From Podarcis raffonei (lineage: Eukaryota > Chordata > Lepidosauria > Squamata > Lacertidae): DNA of 64,000 nt. The position numbers and the translations under genes were made by a program. Below are positions 12,342-32,400 of this stretch, piece after piece (position 1 is the first letter of the stretch; every line of letters begins with the position of its first letter). The stretch is taken from NCBI RefSeq assembly GCF_027172205.1, contig NC_070614.1, positions 45,179,501 through 45,243,500 of the forward strand, in the 5' to 3' direction. The notes under the pieces were generated by a model, which worked only from the letters and a program-made list of their open reading frames with translations, was not told where the DNA came from and searched no databases.

Positions 12342-12342
12342 T
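12298..12342 (+). repeat. (GT)n microsatellite
   Basis: About 21 units, 73 bases after the CT run, in the vigilin-like 3'UTR. Confidence 0.95.
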
Positions 12343-12700
12343 GGAGATGCGAGTGAGCTTAGTGGCTCCACCAACCCAACTAACCCCCGTCCCCTCTTTT
12401 TTTTTGCTGTGTCAACATGACAAGGCAAAAAAAAATAAGAGAAAAGCTATAGTGGAGCAACGTAACCAAGTTTTTCTTTTTTTTCTTTTTTGAAGGCAGG
12501 GTTTCTGGGGAGAAATAAAGAGAATTTAACAAAAATAAAAATGGCAGAGAACACTATTGGCCTTAAAAGAAAAGAAAAAAACAAAAGAGTGTAAAGGGGG
12601 GGGGAAGGAACTTAATGTTTAAGGAAATATGCAAACTCTGTAGGTCACATGATGGTGACTGTGGACTTTTCTAATTCCAAATAAAAATGGAGCGAAAAAC

Positions 12701-14720
12701 TGAGCGGCAATTTCGGCGTGAGAAAGTTATATGTTTGGCGGCTCCGGGGAGGATGCAGGTTCCAAAGGATTGGCAAAAGGAACATCTGGATGAGTTTTTA
12801 GAGGAGGCTGAGAACTCAACCAATTGCAGGAAATTTCTCTTCCCTTTCTGTACGGTCTTGCTGGCAGAAGAGGAGAGAACACTGGAGGCTGAGAACTTGC
12901 GGCTTGGAGATGAGCCCTAACTTGGTGGTTTGCTTTTCCCTTAGTACGGACCGGACTTTTCCAAACCACCATGTGAGCTTCACAACCCTTTGACAGCAAA
13001 TCCACAAAGCCCTAGCCCAGAACAAACTTGCAAGAGCCCACACCTTTAACTAGGTGAGATCATCACATCTCACTGGCTTTTCTGTTTCCCATTATTTTGA
13101 GATTGAGGAGGGAGGTATCTGCACTGCACTTCGTTTCCTAAGTCAGGTGTGCATGGGAACCATGTCGGCCTGTGGAAGTGAGACAAGGCAGAGGTCAACA
13201 AGAGCCTTATGCAATATCCATTCTGCTTAACTTCTTCCCAGATCTACTGTTTTAGAAATACAAGCCATCCCTGGAGAAAAAAATACCTTTTCAGCTTATT
13301 GCTGACCTTTCAGTTCAACTTCGAATTGTCTCTCCCAAGCGGTCTTTGTTGGGCTACAGAACCATTGCAGGTCTTCTACACACATCCGTATAATATATAG
13401 GTCGCAATTACAGGATCAGTAAATACTGGAGCCTTTCAGATCCATAATTGTTTTTTTTCTCTCCAAATAATTACCATGAAATTGGAGAGCTCCCTCCCAC
13501 TGCTGCTACCATCACCAGCAGTTATTTGGGTCTGTGTGTTTACAGTCGTAAGGGACCTCCGCTGTGCAACTCGGAATGCAGCAAGTAACACGATACCATG
13601 AATTGAGATGACGGCTTAGCAAAGCTTTATCTGCAGACATTCAAGCACTGCATGGTTCACTGGGCACAGGTGTCCCATAGCAGATCAAAACTTCTGGCAA
13701 GTATTCTCGACAGCCGTCAGGCTTGGGGCGAGGGTTGTCCCTTGAACCCTTGCTTGCCTGTCTTTTGGGTGCTTACAATTGCCTAGAAATTGGGGAAGAA
13801 ATCTCCTTTAGGCACCTGTGGCTGTGAAAACACAGCTGTGTTTAGGGTGAGAAAGGAGATGAATAACATTCTTTGTTTTCCAATTCATAGCAGCAGAGAT
13901 GTGTAAATAGTTTTGTTTGGTTGCTGTGGCTATAACTAAAAAATGGCATATTTATTATTTTAGCAATTTATATACTGCTTAGTCACAGTGGGTTACATAA
14001 AGCAGTCAGGGAGTTGATAGTGTACTGCTAATATTATCAAAGCTTAACTGCTTGGTGTCACCAGCCTGCAGAAACTCCCAAAGAATGGCCACAATGGCAT
14101 GCTAGATTGACAGGTGCCTATCAGGAGCTCCTGTGCTGCTGCTGCTGCTGCTGCTACCATTTTTCCTATGTATAAGTGCTGGTTAAGATTCTAGTTTCTT
14201 AACCCAGGACCCTGCTACTCTGGTCATGTGGTGCATGAGAGCAGAGTTGAACAGTGGCCCAGCTTGTGAGAATACAACGATGGCTTCCTGCGGACAAGCA
14301 AGTTCTATTGTGAATTGCCCAAATGCCTTGAACTCTGCTGTTGCTGAGCTGGGAGGAAACAAACCATATCACTGACTCGGGGCACTTCCAGCCACACACT
14401 ATTTTGGGGTGGGATTCAGGTTGTATTTTATTGAGAGGTCTTACGCAACCAATCTTCTTTCCCCAACAAAGCAGACTTCATGCACAAGAGAAGAGATGGG
14501 GGAAATCTCTGGAACGGGTGGGGATAACACTCGCTTTGACATGTTGCCTAACCTCCCTCCCCTCAAGCAAATCAGGGGAAAGGCTCAATAAAAGTATTTT
14601 ACTTGGGAGCACACCTAGTGAGGTTTTTTTTGAACTGTTAATTGTTCATCTTTTGACACCCCATGGGTGGAAGCCAAAAAGAAACATTGAGTTCCACTTC
14701 TGGAACATAGGAGGCTGGAT
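12701..14720. other. Intergenic, no gene seen
   Basis: Between the vigilin-like 3'UTR and the CR1 end. A LINE-tail-like patch at 13945-14020 and a short GCT run near 14137; otherwise unique-looking with no coding signal. Confidence 0.5.
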
Positions 14721-14723
14721 TCT

Positions 14724-15240
14724 TAGAATCATAGAATCATAGAGTTGGAAGAGACCACAAGGGCCATCGAGTCCAACCCCCTGCCAAGCAGGAAACACCA
14801 TCAGAGCACTCCTGACATATGGTTGTCAAGCCTCTGCTTAAAGACCTCCAAAGAAGGAGACTCCACCACACTCCTTGGCAGCAAATTCCACTGTCGAACA
14901 GCTCTTACTGTCAGGAAGTTCTTCCTAATGTTTAGGTGGAATCTTCTTTCTTGTAGTTTGGATCCATTGCTCCGTGTCCGCTTCTCTGGAGCAGCAGAAA
15001 ACAACCTTTCTCCCTCCTCTATGTGACATCCTTTTATATATTTGAACATGGCCATCATGTCACCCCTTAACCTCCTCTTCTCCAGGCTAAACATGCCCAG
15101 CTCCCTTAGCTGTTCCTCATAAGGCATCGTTTCCAGGCCTTTGACCATTTTGGTTGCCCTCCTCTGGACACGTTCCAGTTTGTCAGTGTCGTTCTTGAAC
15201 TGTGGTGCCCAGAACTGGACACAGTACTCCAGGTGAGGTC
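14724..15240 (-). mobile_element. CR1 LINE 3' end
   Basis: Minus strand. The 3' terminus is the ATTCTATGATTCTATGA signature (14726-14745). The body encodes the typical CR1 reverse-transcriptase C-terminus ([55 protein letters not shown]). Frame is open over 115 residues, so the copy is fairly young. Confidence 0.92.
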
Positions 15241-16340
15241 TATCTATCTCAGTATCAGTAACTCTCCAGGGTTTTCGAGCAAGGTCTCTCCCATCCCTGC
15301 CTGGATATTATGGGAATTGAACCTGGGAAATTTTGCATTCAAAGCAAACCCTTTCCCCCCAAGGAACTCTTAGCCCAACCGGATCAAGCCACCTGCATTG
15401 TTTGGGGAGAAGCAAGCCCCGAATGCTAGCGTTGGAGAAATTTAAAATAGGATTCCTAGACTGGAGGATACCCTCACAAAAACCCAAAGGCAAAAGATGC
15501 AGGCTCCAAGTGAAAAGAGAAGCCTTTATTGAAATACAGATGCACACAGGGCAGCTTCAAAAATGAGGAGGCGGCTGCGAAGGCTACACCCAAAGCAGTG
15601 TTTTTTTAATCCACACGTGATTTTTACTCCCTGCTCAGAGGATTGCAGCAATTGTAATAGATGCAACCCACTGTCGTCATCCTGAACTAATCAAAATTAT
15701 TTGGCTCTTCAGCCCTCATCATATGTGGTTGCAAATAACCATTTCTGAGAATGTGTCTGACTAATTTGCCTATTCATTAAATGTCTCCCAATATCCTCTT
15801 TCATCAAGATGAATCCCAGTTACCATGCCTAGCCGATTCTATTTCCAAGCATACAATGGCCAACCGTAGATTCCAAGTTATTTTTTTCGATGTTCTCAGA
15901 ACAGACGTTTACTACATACACTGCCTAAAAGCAGCCAGTTCTGTACTGCAAAAGGTAGGAATGCACAGAAACCTTAGCATTTTCCATTTAAAACTTTATC
16001 CAGGAGAAAAACTAAATTATGACCAAACCTGCCACTCCCTTTAAAGTTTGGGAACCAAGCATTCAGGGAAGAACTTAAGATAACTGATGCCAAGGGATTT
16101 GTTTAAAGCAGCTGGGCTAAGACCATTTTCGCCATTTGTTTAGCAAAGCAGCAGCTGGGTTGGTCATACGGTGCCAGCGTGGATCGCTGTCCTAAGCAAA
16201 ACAGAATCCATTTCCTTGCAAAGACAGAGTAGCGGGCAGAGACCCTCCACTGTTCCAGCCCAGTCTGGAAAGTGAACCGGCGAACTTCTGCATTCAAAGA
16301 TGCTCCGAGAGAGCTAATGGCCTTTCCCAAAAACGTTCCT
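15241..16340. other. Intergenic, with a possible minus-strand poly(A) signal
   Basis: No coding frame of interest. A reverse AATAAA (AATAAAGGCTTCTC on the minus strand) near 15528 could end an unrecognised minus-strand transcript; no exon was found for it. Confidence 0.35.
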
Positions 16341-16414
16341 TGGCCCGTACGGGGATCGAACCCGCGACCTTGGCGTTATTAGCACCACGCTCTAACCAAC
16401 TGAGCTAACCGGCC
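16341..16414 (-). tRNA. tRNA-Ile (anticodon AAT)
   Basis: Full cloverleaf on the minus strand, 74 bases: acceptor GGCCGGT pairs with the 3' strand, A-box TAGCTCAGTTGG, anticodon AAT at 16378-16380 in loop CTAATAA, B-box GGTTCGATCC, discriminator A. A five-T Pol III terminator follows (AAAAA on + just before 16336). It stands alone between the vigilin-like gene and SLC25A35 and looks functional. Confidence 0.95.
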
Positions 16415-16799
16415 GGCCGCTGAGCTTTGGAAAGTGGATGAGAAATTGTGCGTGCGGTACCCAAAAATGACAAATTAGATCAGCCCCCGCATTTAGAACA
16501 AAGATGAGAAATGTTTCCAACAGAAGAGGATCTTGAGTGGAGCCGAGTTCAGATCCTGATGTCATCCATGAAACAGCCACGTTTCTTACTAGGCGGCTTA
16601 AGTCTGGGGATTTCTTTCGTATCTCGTTACGCGCAAGTCCGGGGTGGGACACATCGGGGGTACGCTTCTCTGAGCTAGGTGCCCGCAAGCCGGTTCCTGC
16701 CACACGTGCCTCCGGGCCCTGTGCGGTAGAAGGCGCTCAAGTCGGCTCTGCAGGCAGCAATGCAATTGAGCAGACCATCTCTTGGATCTGTGAATAAAC

Positions 16800-16882
16800 C
16801 CCAATTCCCATCAGCCTCAGCTCCCATGGCCAATGATCAGGGATGATGGGAGTTGTAGTTCAGCAATGCCAAGAGGGCTGCG
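16800..16882. mobile_element. hAT MITE fragment, same family
   Basis: 'ccaattcccatcagcctcag' and 'gatgatgggagttgtagttc' halves; outer ends lost. Confidence 0.55.
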
Positions 16883-17017
16883 CAGGCTCCCCGTCCCTGC
16901 TTTAAATGCTTTGCATGCGTGCGCGTGTTTTGTATTTCGCCCAGCCCTCGGGGAATCACCAGGAGAGCGATTGCAAAGGGAGCCAATGCGGCGCCAGCCA
17001 GAGGTTTCGTTAAACTG

Positions 17018-17108
17018 CAACTCCCATCAGCCCCAGCCAGCATGGCCTACCGCCAGGGATGATGAGAAGTGTGGTCCAAACCATCTGGAGGGCACCACGT
17101 TGGCTACC
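17018..17108. mobile_element. hAT MITE fragment, same family
   Basis: 'gcaactcccatcagccccag' and 'gggatgatgagaagtgtggt' halves. Confidence 0.55.
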
Positions 17109-17599
17109 TCTGGCGGATCTCGGTTCCACCTTTCCGCCGCGGGGATTCAGGCCCCGGCATTTCCTGTCCATCGCTCCGGAACTCCAAAGGGCATGTGCCC
17201 TATGCAAGCGCGCCTTGCAAACTTAATCCAGTTTAATTACTCACGCCCACCAATGCCCTTGAAAGCGACGCAGATAGGTGTACACTCGGGCCGTTTGCAG
17301 CATTCAGCCCTCCTGCATCGTCACTCGCCCCAAGGAAAATATTAGCATTTTGATTTAAAGGTCTGATCCTACGCGCTAAGAATTCAGTTTATTAAGGCCC
17401 ATTGGACGCGGCATTGGGCTGACTCCGGAGCAAGTCTGCCTGTCCTCATACCCGCATCGCTTCTGCAGAAATTGAGTTTGGCACAGTAGCTTCTACTATC
17501 GAGATGATCGCGGAAAGATAGACAGACCCGCCCCCGCCCCCCCCCCCCAGAAAAATCGCATTTCCCCTTCCCCCTGTCCTGGTTTAACCCGCCAGGTTT

Positions 17600-17930
17600 T
17601 CATTCATAAGCCCTTGGAGCGCTCAGGTCAGGCTGGGCTAAACAGGCCCCGCCCACCACGGCTGTGCAGAGAAGGAAAAAGGAGGGGGCGCGTCAGGCAT
17701 CGCTTCCCCGATTGGTGCACCAGAGGAGCGACGTCGTGGGAAGTGGCCGGCCGTTGGACAACTGCGCCGGTTGGGGGCGTGGCCCATCCCTGCCGCTGCG
17801 GGTATTACCTCCCGGCAAACCCGGCGCCGGCTCAGATGGAGAGGAGGAGGCGAAGGGCGAAGATGTTTGGTGGGAGCGCCGCCTTTGCGCACTGGCCACG
17901 TGAGGAACCGGGGATCTCGCTTCCCATCTG
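17600..17930 (+). promoter_or_regulatory. CpG-rich promoter of SLC25A35
   Basis: Dense CpG with GC boxes (CCCCGCCC near 17648, GGGGGCGTGG near 17774), a GATTGG inverted CCAAT near 17710 and an ACGTCGT CRE-like site, with no repeat. It is the only CpG-rich stretch upstream of the SLC25A35 ATG (about 1 kb away), so it is the likely promoter, with a 5'UTR or intron between. Confidence 0.55.
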
Positions 17931-17999
17931 ACAGCGGACCCCACCCCGAATTTCCCCAGATTTCTCACCCAATGCCCCCCACCCTGTCCTTAATTTTGT

Positions 18000-18772
18000 G
18001 ATTTCCCTGGAAGGTTGCTCCCCAACACCACCCCTGGCTTTTCTGCAGTCCTCCATCCCGGCTCCCATTACTGGTGCAGAAGTCCTGCTCCTTTCTCTCC
18101 ATCCATCACCATATTCTCTTTTAACCCCCACCCCCAAAAAAAGAACCCCCTGTGCAGCAGAATCCTCCCCAGAGACTGGATCCCAAATAGCCTGGGATCC
18201 GTTGGCCAGTTGCTTTGAAAATAACATTTCCCCCTGCTAGCCTCGCCAAACCCAAATTATGCCCCTATTTGGACCCCTTTCAAATTAGCACCTCTCAAAC
18301 CAGTACCTGTTTCCTCCAGCCCTTAATTCCCCAGTTCCTTGAATATCATTTTTCCCCACCTGGCCCCCAACCCGGAAAAAAGGAAAATCTAAAATCGCCA
18401 GTCACCCCGCTGCCTCCCACCCCTTCTGAACCCTTAGCGCCTGAAAGTTTCTGGGACCTTTTAGATTGCCCGTTTCCTCCTTGCTCTAAGCTGACCCTTC
18501 CATAAATGTATCTACTCCATCCTTCACAGCATCTGTTTCCCTCCATTTGTCATCTGCTAATGCCAGCACTAGTGCTGTTTTGGCCTTCTGGAGACCTATA
18601 ACCAAGGTCCAGTGTTTTTTTGGGGGGGTATATCCCCCTAATCCATCCAGGTCCCTTGTCCCCCTCTCCCCAACTCCTTATAACACCTGGTCTTCTTCCA
18701 TAGAAAACCCACATCGCCTGCCTTCCCCTCACCCACCCCAACCGTATTTCTTTCTCCCTCGGCTCCCCAACA
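18000..18772. other. Pyrimidine- and C-rich spacer upstream of the SLC25A35 ATG
   Basis: Low-complexity C-rich sequence on the + strand between the CpG promoter and the start codon. I see no repeat family, no coding frame and no clear splice donor; it may be 5'UTR or a first intron. Confidence 0.4.
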
Positions 18773-27374
<8,602 letters not shown>

Positions 27375-27850
27375 TGTCAGCTGCGGCGGCCGCTGCCGGC
27401 TGCCTACTTAAACTCCCCTCGCATCTGCAAGGCCAGGGTCGTCCTCCTGCGATGTTTCTGACCTTGGCTCCGGGGCCACGGTGAGCATTGCAACCCATCA
27501 CGCGGCAGCTGAATTTGCCCGTGATTGTTCTCACCAGCTTGGACCTTTCTCTCTTTCGCTGGCTGCACATTTGGGAAGATGCTTTATATACATACATATA
27601 AATATATATATATATACATATATGCCCACAAAACCCTTCCCCAAATAGCAAAGCTTGCGGCCGTAGCTTATCAACCGAGGAGACGATTGTGTGAGGCGAG
27701 TGGATGGTGAGCGTGTTTTAGGATTTTTGCACCCAAAGCAGCCCCCTTTCCCCAGGCCAGCCCACCAAGGTGAAGGTAGCCTTCTGTCAGTTGCTTATTA
27801 TGGTCTGCTAAGTCCATGGCCGGCTGCCCAACAGCCCCAAGCAAGAAGCA

Positions 27851-27856
27851 ATTAAA
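27851..27856 (+). terminator. Possible poly(A) signal of SLC25A35 (ATTAAA)
   Basis: Common variant signal about 480 bases after the stop; no AATAAA lies between. Confidence 0.35.
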
Positions 27857-28219
27857 GAAAGATTTGTGGCTGGCCTGCTGAGCCTCACAAGGCGTTTCCA
27901 TAGCAACCATTGTAGTAGGTAGGCCTCATAGGCCTCCTGTGTCCATGAGAATCCAGTTGCAATAGGCCAGCCCCTGGGTGGCGCTAGAGTGCAATATTTC
28001 TCCTTCCACTACTCCTAGTCTCAGCTAGAATTAAAATTCAATTGCAGGGAGATGGCAATTGAGGTTACTTTTTGATTCCATCCTCTCAAATCTGCTGAGG
28101 GGGGGGGGGAGAGTGACAGCTGTCCAAAGATGTAGGAGATCCAGGGTTTTATCACGATTGTGACTAAACACCGTTGTATAGCAACAAACCACACAAACGC
28201 TAAGAAAAGTGCTTTTACC

Positions 28220-28312
28220 ACAGGTGTGGGAAACCTCTGGCCTGCCAGATGTTGCCGAACCTCAGCTCCCATCAGCCCCAGCAAGCATGGCTAATGGCGA
28301 GGCAGGGTGTGT
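28220..28312. mobile_element. hAT MITE fragment, same family
   Basis: Left half only: 'gtgtgggaaacctctggcct' and 'ctcccatcagccccagcaag'. Confidence 0.55.
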
Positions 28313-28860
28313 AAATCTAGCTCAACTCATGCTCTAATAGCTGCAGCCCCAGGAAGAAGAGGTCTTTATTCCAGTTATCATTGGAGTAACATTTATTTGC
28401 GATCCATACACATCATTCCTAGAAAATGGACCTATGAATTCGAGTTAACACTGAGCAATATATATGACTGGGTTTTTAATGCAAGACTTAGAAGTATATC
28501 GTTTTTTAATATATTTTCAAAGTATGGTCAGTTACTGCCTTTTCCCAGCATGCCTCTGTGCAACTTGACACCCTAGCACAGGGCAATATATAACCTAAAG
28601 AAGTCTGAAAGAACCACCTTAGTTGAAATATCGACAACAACAGGGGGATGAGGATGTGTAGGAAAGAAAAATAAAAGAAACATCTCATGAACATCTGCCT
28701 TTGGTCCTCAAACCCAAGAATTTACTATGTATGACTCTAAAAGCTTATATTATAAACATTGGTTGGTCCAAATAAAAGGCATCTTGTATTTTTTAATTGA
28801 CTCTGAATTTTGTTCTAATGGACTGATACACCAAAACACCTTGTTGCAGGAAATTCAAAA
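28310..28860 (+). repeat. Old unclassified repeat, perhaps a LINE or Penelope 3' part
   Basis: AT-rich sequence with 'aagaagtctgaaagaacc' and an AATAAA-type end near 28773. It resembles the 3' part of an old retroelement; family not settled and no coding frame left. Confidence 0.3.
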
Positions 28861-29246
28861 GGCAGGTTGGAGAAGGTGGTTGATACATTGGCAAACAGGT
28901 GCAGCAACCTGGAAGGACAAGTCCAGCTCCCCTCCCTGAACTGGGTGGGGTACATAGTTGGAGCTGAGAGGAATAGACCCCCTTCCAAAGGCAAATGGAA
29001 GGACAACAGGCCAGTATCGTCCAAAGGCAGGGGTAGACCTGAAACCACCTTCTGGGAGCGGAGGTGCCACGAAACCGCCCTCTGCCATGCAAATGTCCTT
29101 TGGGCAATCGGAGTCCATGTCCAGAGAGCCGAAGCAGCAGATGGATGATCCAGACATTTAACCAGAAGTAGCCTCTTTAAGAGTCTTCACCCAAACAATT
29201 CTGGGATTGCAAAACAGATGGTAAGCGGCTGCATCCTGGAGATGTC

Positions 29247-29427
29247 CTAACCAAAGATGCCGGGGTCGTGGAGCCGCACGCTGCGTACGAAGGTGTGGAA
29301 ATGCTCCACTGTCCACGGAGGCTGAGAAGGAGAAGCGCGAACCTCTGTTCCTGGGGCTGCGCTGCTGCTTAGAGGACTGGCACCGGAGGAAAAAAGGGAA
29401 GGGGGGTGTTACTGTAGGAGTACTCCA

Positions 29428-29494
<67 letters not shown>

Positions 29495-32400
29495 CCAGCC
29501 TCTGCCTCTTTACCACCTCTGCAAAGTGCCTTTCTGCTGTGCCCGTGTGTTCAAGAAGCAATGCAGAATTCCTCCATGGGGACTGGCACCTTTCCTTTAA
29601 GATGTTAAAAAGCCCTGCACCAGGAGCATAGCTGTCAACTTACAGATTTGAAAATAAGGGACCAGCAGCCTTGAAAATAAGGGATCAGCAGCCAAAATAA
29701 GGGATTTTCCAAGCACAGGTATGTTCAACTTCTGAGCCCCTCCGAGCCAAAGGCAGAAAGCCCAGCCAGCAGCCAAACGAAGCCTCAAGCGGTGGTTCCC
29801 ACAGCACAGCAACCCGGCAAAGGGGATGCAGCAAGGGAAACCACCGTCACCTCTCCGCTGGGAAGCGCTGAGCAAAGGCGAGTCCCCAGGCAACGCGACC
29901 GATTTGATCGGCACAAGACATGCAAGCTCCACCCCCCAGTTGTTCTTAGACATCTTATTGGGTGAGCAACGCAGCCAAGCAACACAGTTGGAGCCTCCCT
30001 CCTCCCTGGCCGGCAGGGAGGGAGGGAGAGGAGCTGCTTCCTTTGAAACCGGGGAAACTTAAGGGATAGCAGCAGGACACGGCGCTGGGATAAGGGACTT
30101 TCCCGCCAAATAAGGGATGGTTGACAGCTATGACCAGGAGCCTGCCTAGCAGAGCTTTTACTGTATCCGTTTTACAGCAAGGGTGGGGAACTTCAGCCTT
30201 CCTTGGAGCCAAATGTTGCCCTCCCAGCCTCTCTTTCTGGCTCTTGAGACTCTTCCCCCGTCACACCCTCCTCGGGTATTCCTGCCGGCTGGTCAATGCG
30301 TCCTTGCTTGCCTGGATGAAGAAGAGGGAGAAGCAAATGTGGTCCTCAGTCTGCAAATACTCACTGGATATAGGTGGGGTTGTTGAAGGTGAGGAGCAGG
30401 TCTGTCCCATACTGGGGCAGGCGCAACAAGACCAAATGTAGAGTCACCTCGTTCTTGGCCTGTAAGCGAAAAGGGAGTCATCAAAGCCCTTGGGAACTGT
30501 TTTCTTGGCCTTCTGTTTTCTGATCACCTAGCATCCTCCCCCCCTCCAAATGCAAAGACACTACTCAAGAAAATGAGAGTGTAAAAAAAAAAAAAACACA
30601 CCATGAGAAATGTAGTTTACCCATCACAGAGCTACAATTCCCCGCACCCATAACAAACTGCAGGTGGAATTGGCAGAGGAACGTTGAAAAGAGAAGGCGC
30701 TCTCTCCTGGCTTTTAAAAACTGCTCCTTCCGAATCGTAGCCTTATCCGGCAGTGCTGGGGATTGAACTCAGCCACAAAAACGGGTAACGCCCAAGCAGG
30801 GACTTGAACCCTGGACCCTCAGATTAAAAGTCTGATGCTCTACCAACTGAGCTACCTAGGCTCTGGGTGGGGGACAGGGAACCTGTGGCCTTCCAGCTGC
30901 TGTTTGGACTCCCATCAGACACAGCCAGCGTGACAAGTGATCAGGGATGGGAGTCTTGCAGTGTCTGGAAGGCCACAAGTTCCCTATCCCACCTCTAGTG
31001 AGAAAGAAAGAGAAAGGGGAAAGAGGAGGAAACTAAGTTTGGAGTCCCTTTTCCAAAAAGAGTTCTAAGCAGACACCTTCTGTTTTAACCACTGAATGCC
31101 TGCTGGAAATTTTTTTATGCCTTCGAATTTATGTAGGCAATTTAAAAGCATAGTTCATCAGCTATGTTTTTTGATTGCCTACATAAGTTGGATGGCATGG
31201 GAAAAAATTCAGGAGGCATTTAATTTCAACTTGTTGCATGCTTTTTATTTATTATATATAAATACTCTTGCTGTAAGCCATTTTGGTTCCCACCCCCTAA
31301 TGACGAAGCAGGATATATTTTTATAAATAAATAAATAAGCAACCCCTCTGCCCCCCTGAGCAGACCTTGGAGAAAACTTGAGCAATCCTTGGGAGAAAAA
31401 TTCCCAACTGATAACCAGGCAACACTGCTAGGGTAATTTATGCCTGCATTGGGGTGGGAAACCCCTGTCTCTATTTACGCCTATACTGATAGAATCAAAG
31501 TTCCTGATAAGTTCTATTCAAGCAGCCCTGATACCCACCTCCTCATCAAACTTGGCCACCAGCTGGTGGGCGGTGAGGCCCCAGGCGCTGCTGCAGCCTT
31601 CCAGAGCTAGGAGATGGGGAGCAAAGGTTCCTGGCTCAAAATCTCAGCGCTGGCAGAAGCACCAGCTATGTCCTCAAAGTGATATCTGGTTGGAAAAGGG
31701 GAGGGGGGGAAGATGTGAACACCAGTCTCAGTCATGGGAAGAGACCAACAGGTGACCTCCAGTATCTTATAGGTAAGCAGAGATCAAGCCTCACACTCCA
31801 TCCAGCATTTCCCAGGCAGAGATTCGGCAAAACTGGAGATGCTGGGGATCAAACCCAGGGCCTCATACATGCAAAGCATGCGCTCTCCCACTGAGCTACA
31901 TCCCCACTTCCTGATCTTGCAGGCTGGAAGCGCTCTCATGGTTTGTTCCATTTGTTCCTCACCTTACAAAAGAGAGTCAAGGTGAAATGAAAAATTGCAC
32001 AGAAACAAACTAAATCGTTAAGTCTTTCATAATATGGCAACAGTGTGTTATTGTCCTAATGGGTGTAGAGGGAAGAGTTCTAAGCAGTGACGATCAAAGG
32101 GCGATAAAATGCAGAAAGAACAATCCGATTAAAGATAAAACTTATGCAAAGTACTGCCCACAACAGCAGCCATTTTGGTACCCTAAGATGGTTAATACTT
32201 ATAGCGAGACCATTGTCTCAATTCATGCCCATATTATGAAAATCAAACTTCCTGTTAAGTTCTAATTCAGCTGTTTCGCAGTGGAGTCTCCCTTTAAAGG
32301 TCCTTCATTGAAGAACAGCAATTGAAAACTGGAAGCTTGAAAAATTCTTCCACTGGTCCCTGAATGTTAAATGTCCACACATTTAAAACAGGGGTTTGCT

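Larger units (their letters stand above)
10997..12700 (+). other. 3'UTR of the vigilin-like gene
   Basis: Non-coding stretch after the stop codon. It holds a TC microsatellite (about 11297-11335), a CT microsatellite (12178-12225) and a GT microsatellite (12298-12342). Poly(A) signals AATAAA occur near 12514 and at 12680-12685; the second is the likely main one because the sequence changes character after it. The extent of the UTR is an inference. Confidence 0.55.

Noticed and set aside
17614-17931. 105-codon open frame in the CpG block
   Set aside because: Arg/Pro/Gly-rich product of GC-rich DNA with open frames in several phases; no homology.
28590-28640. Hammerhead-ribozyme-like motif near 'aagaagtctgaaagaac'
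   Set aside because: The core CTGATGA and GAAAC are not intact and stems do not pair; at best a decayed retroelement.
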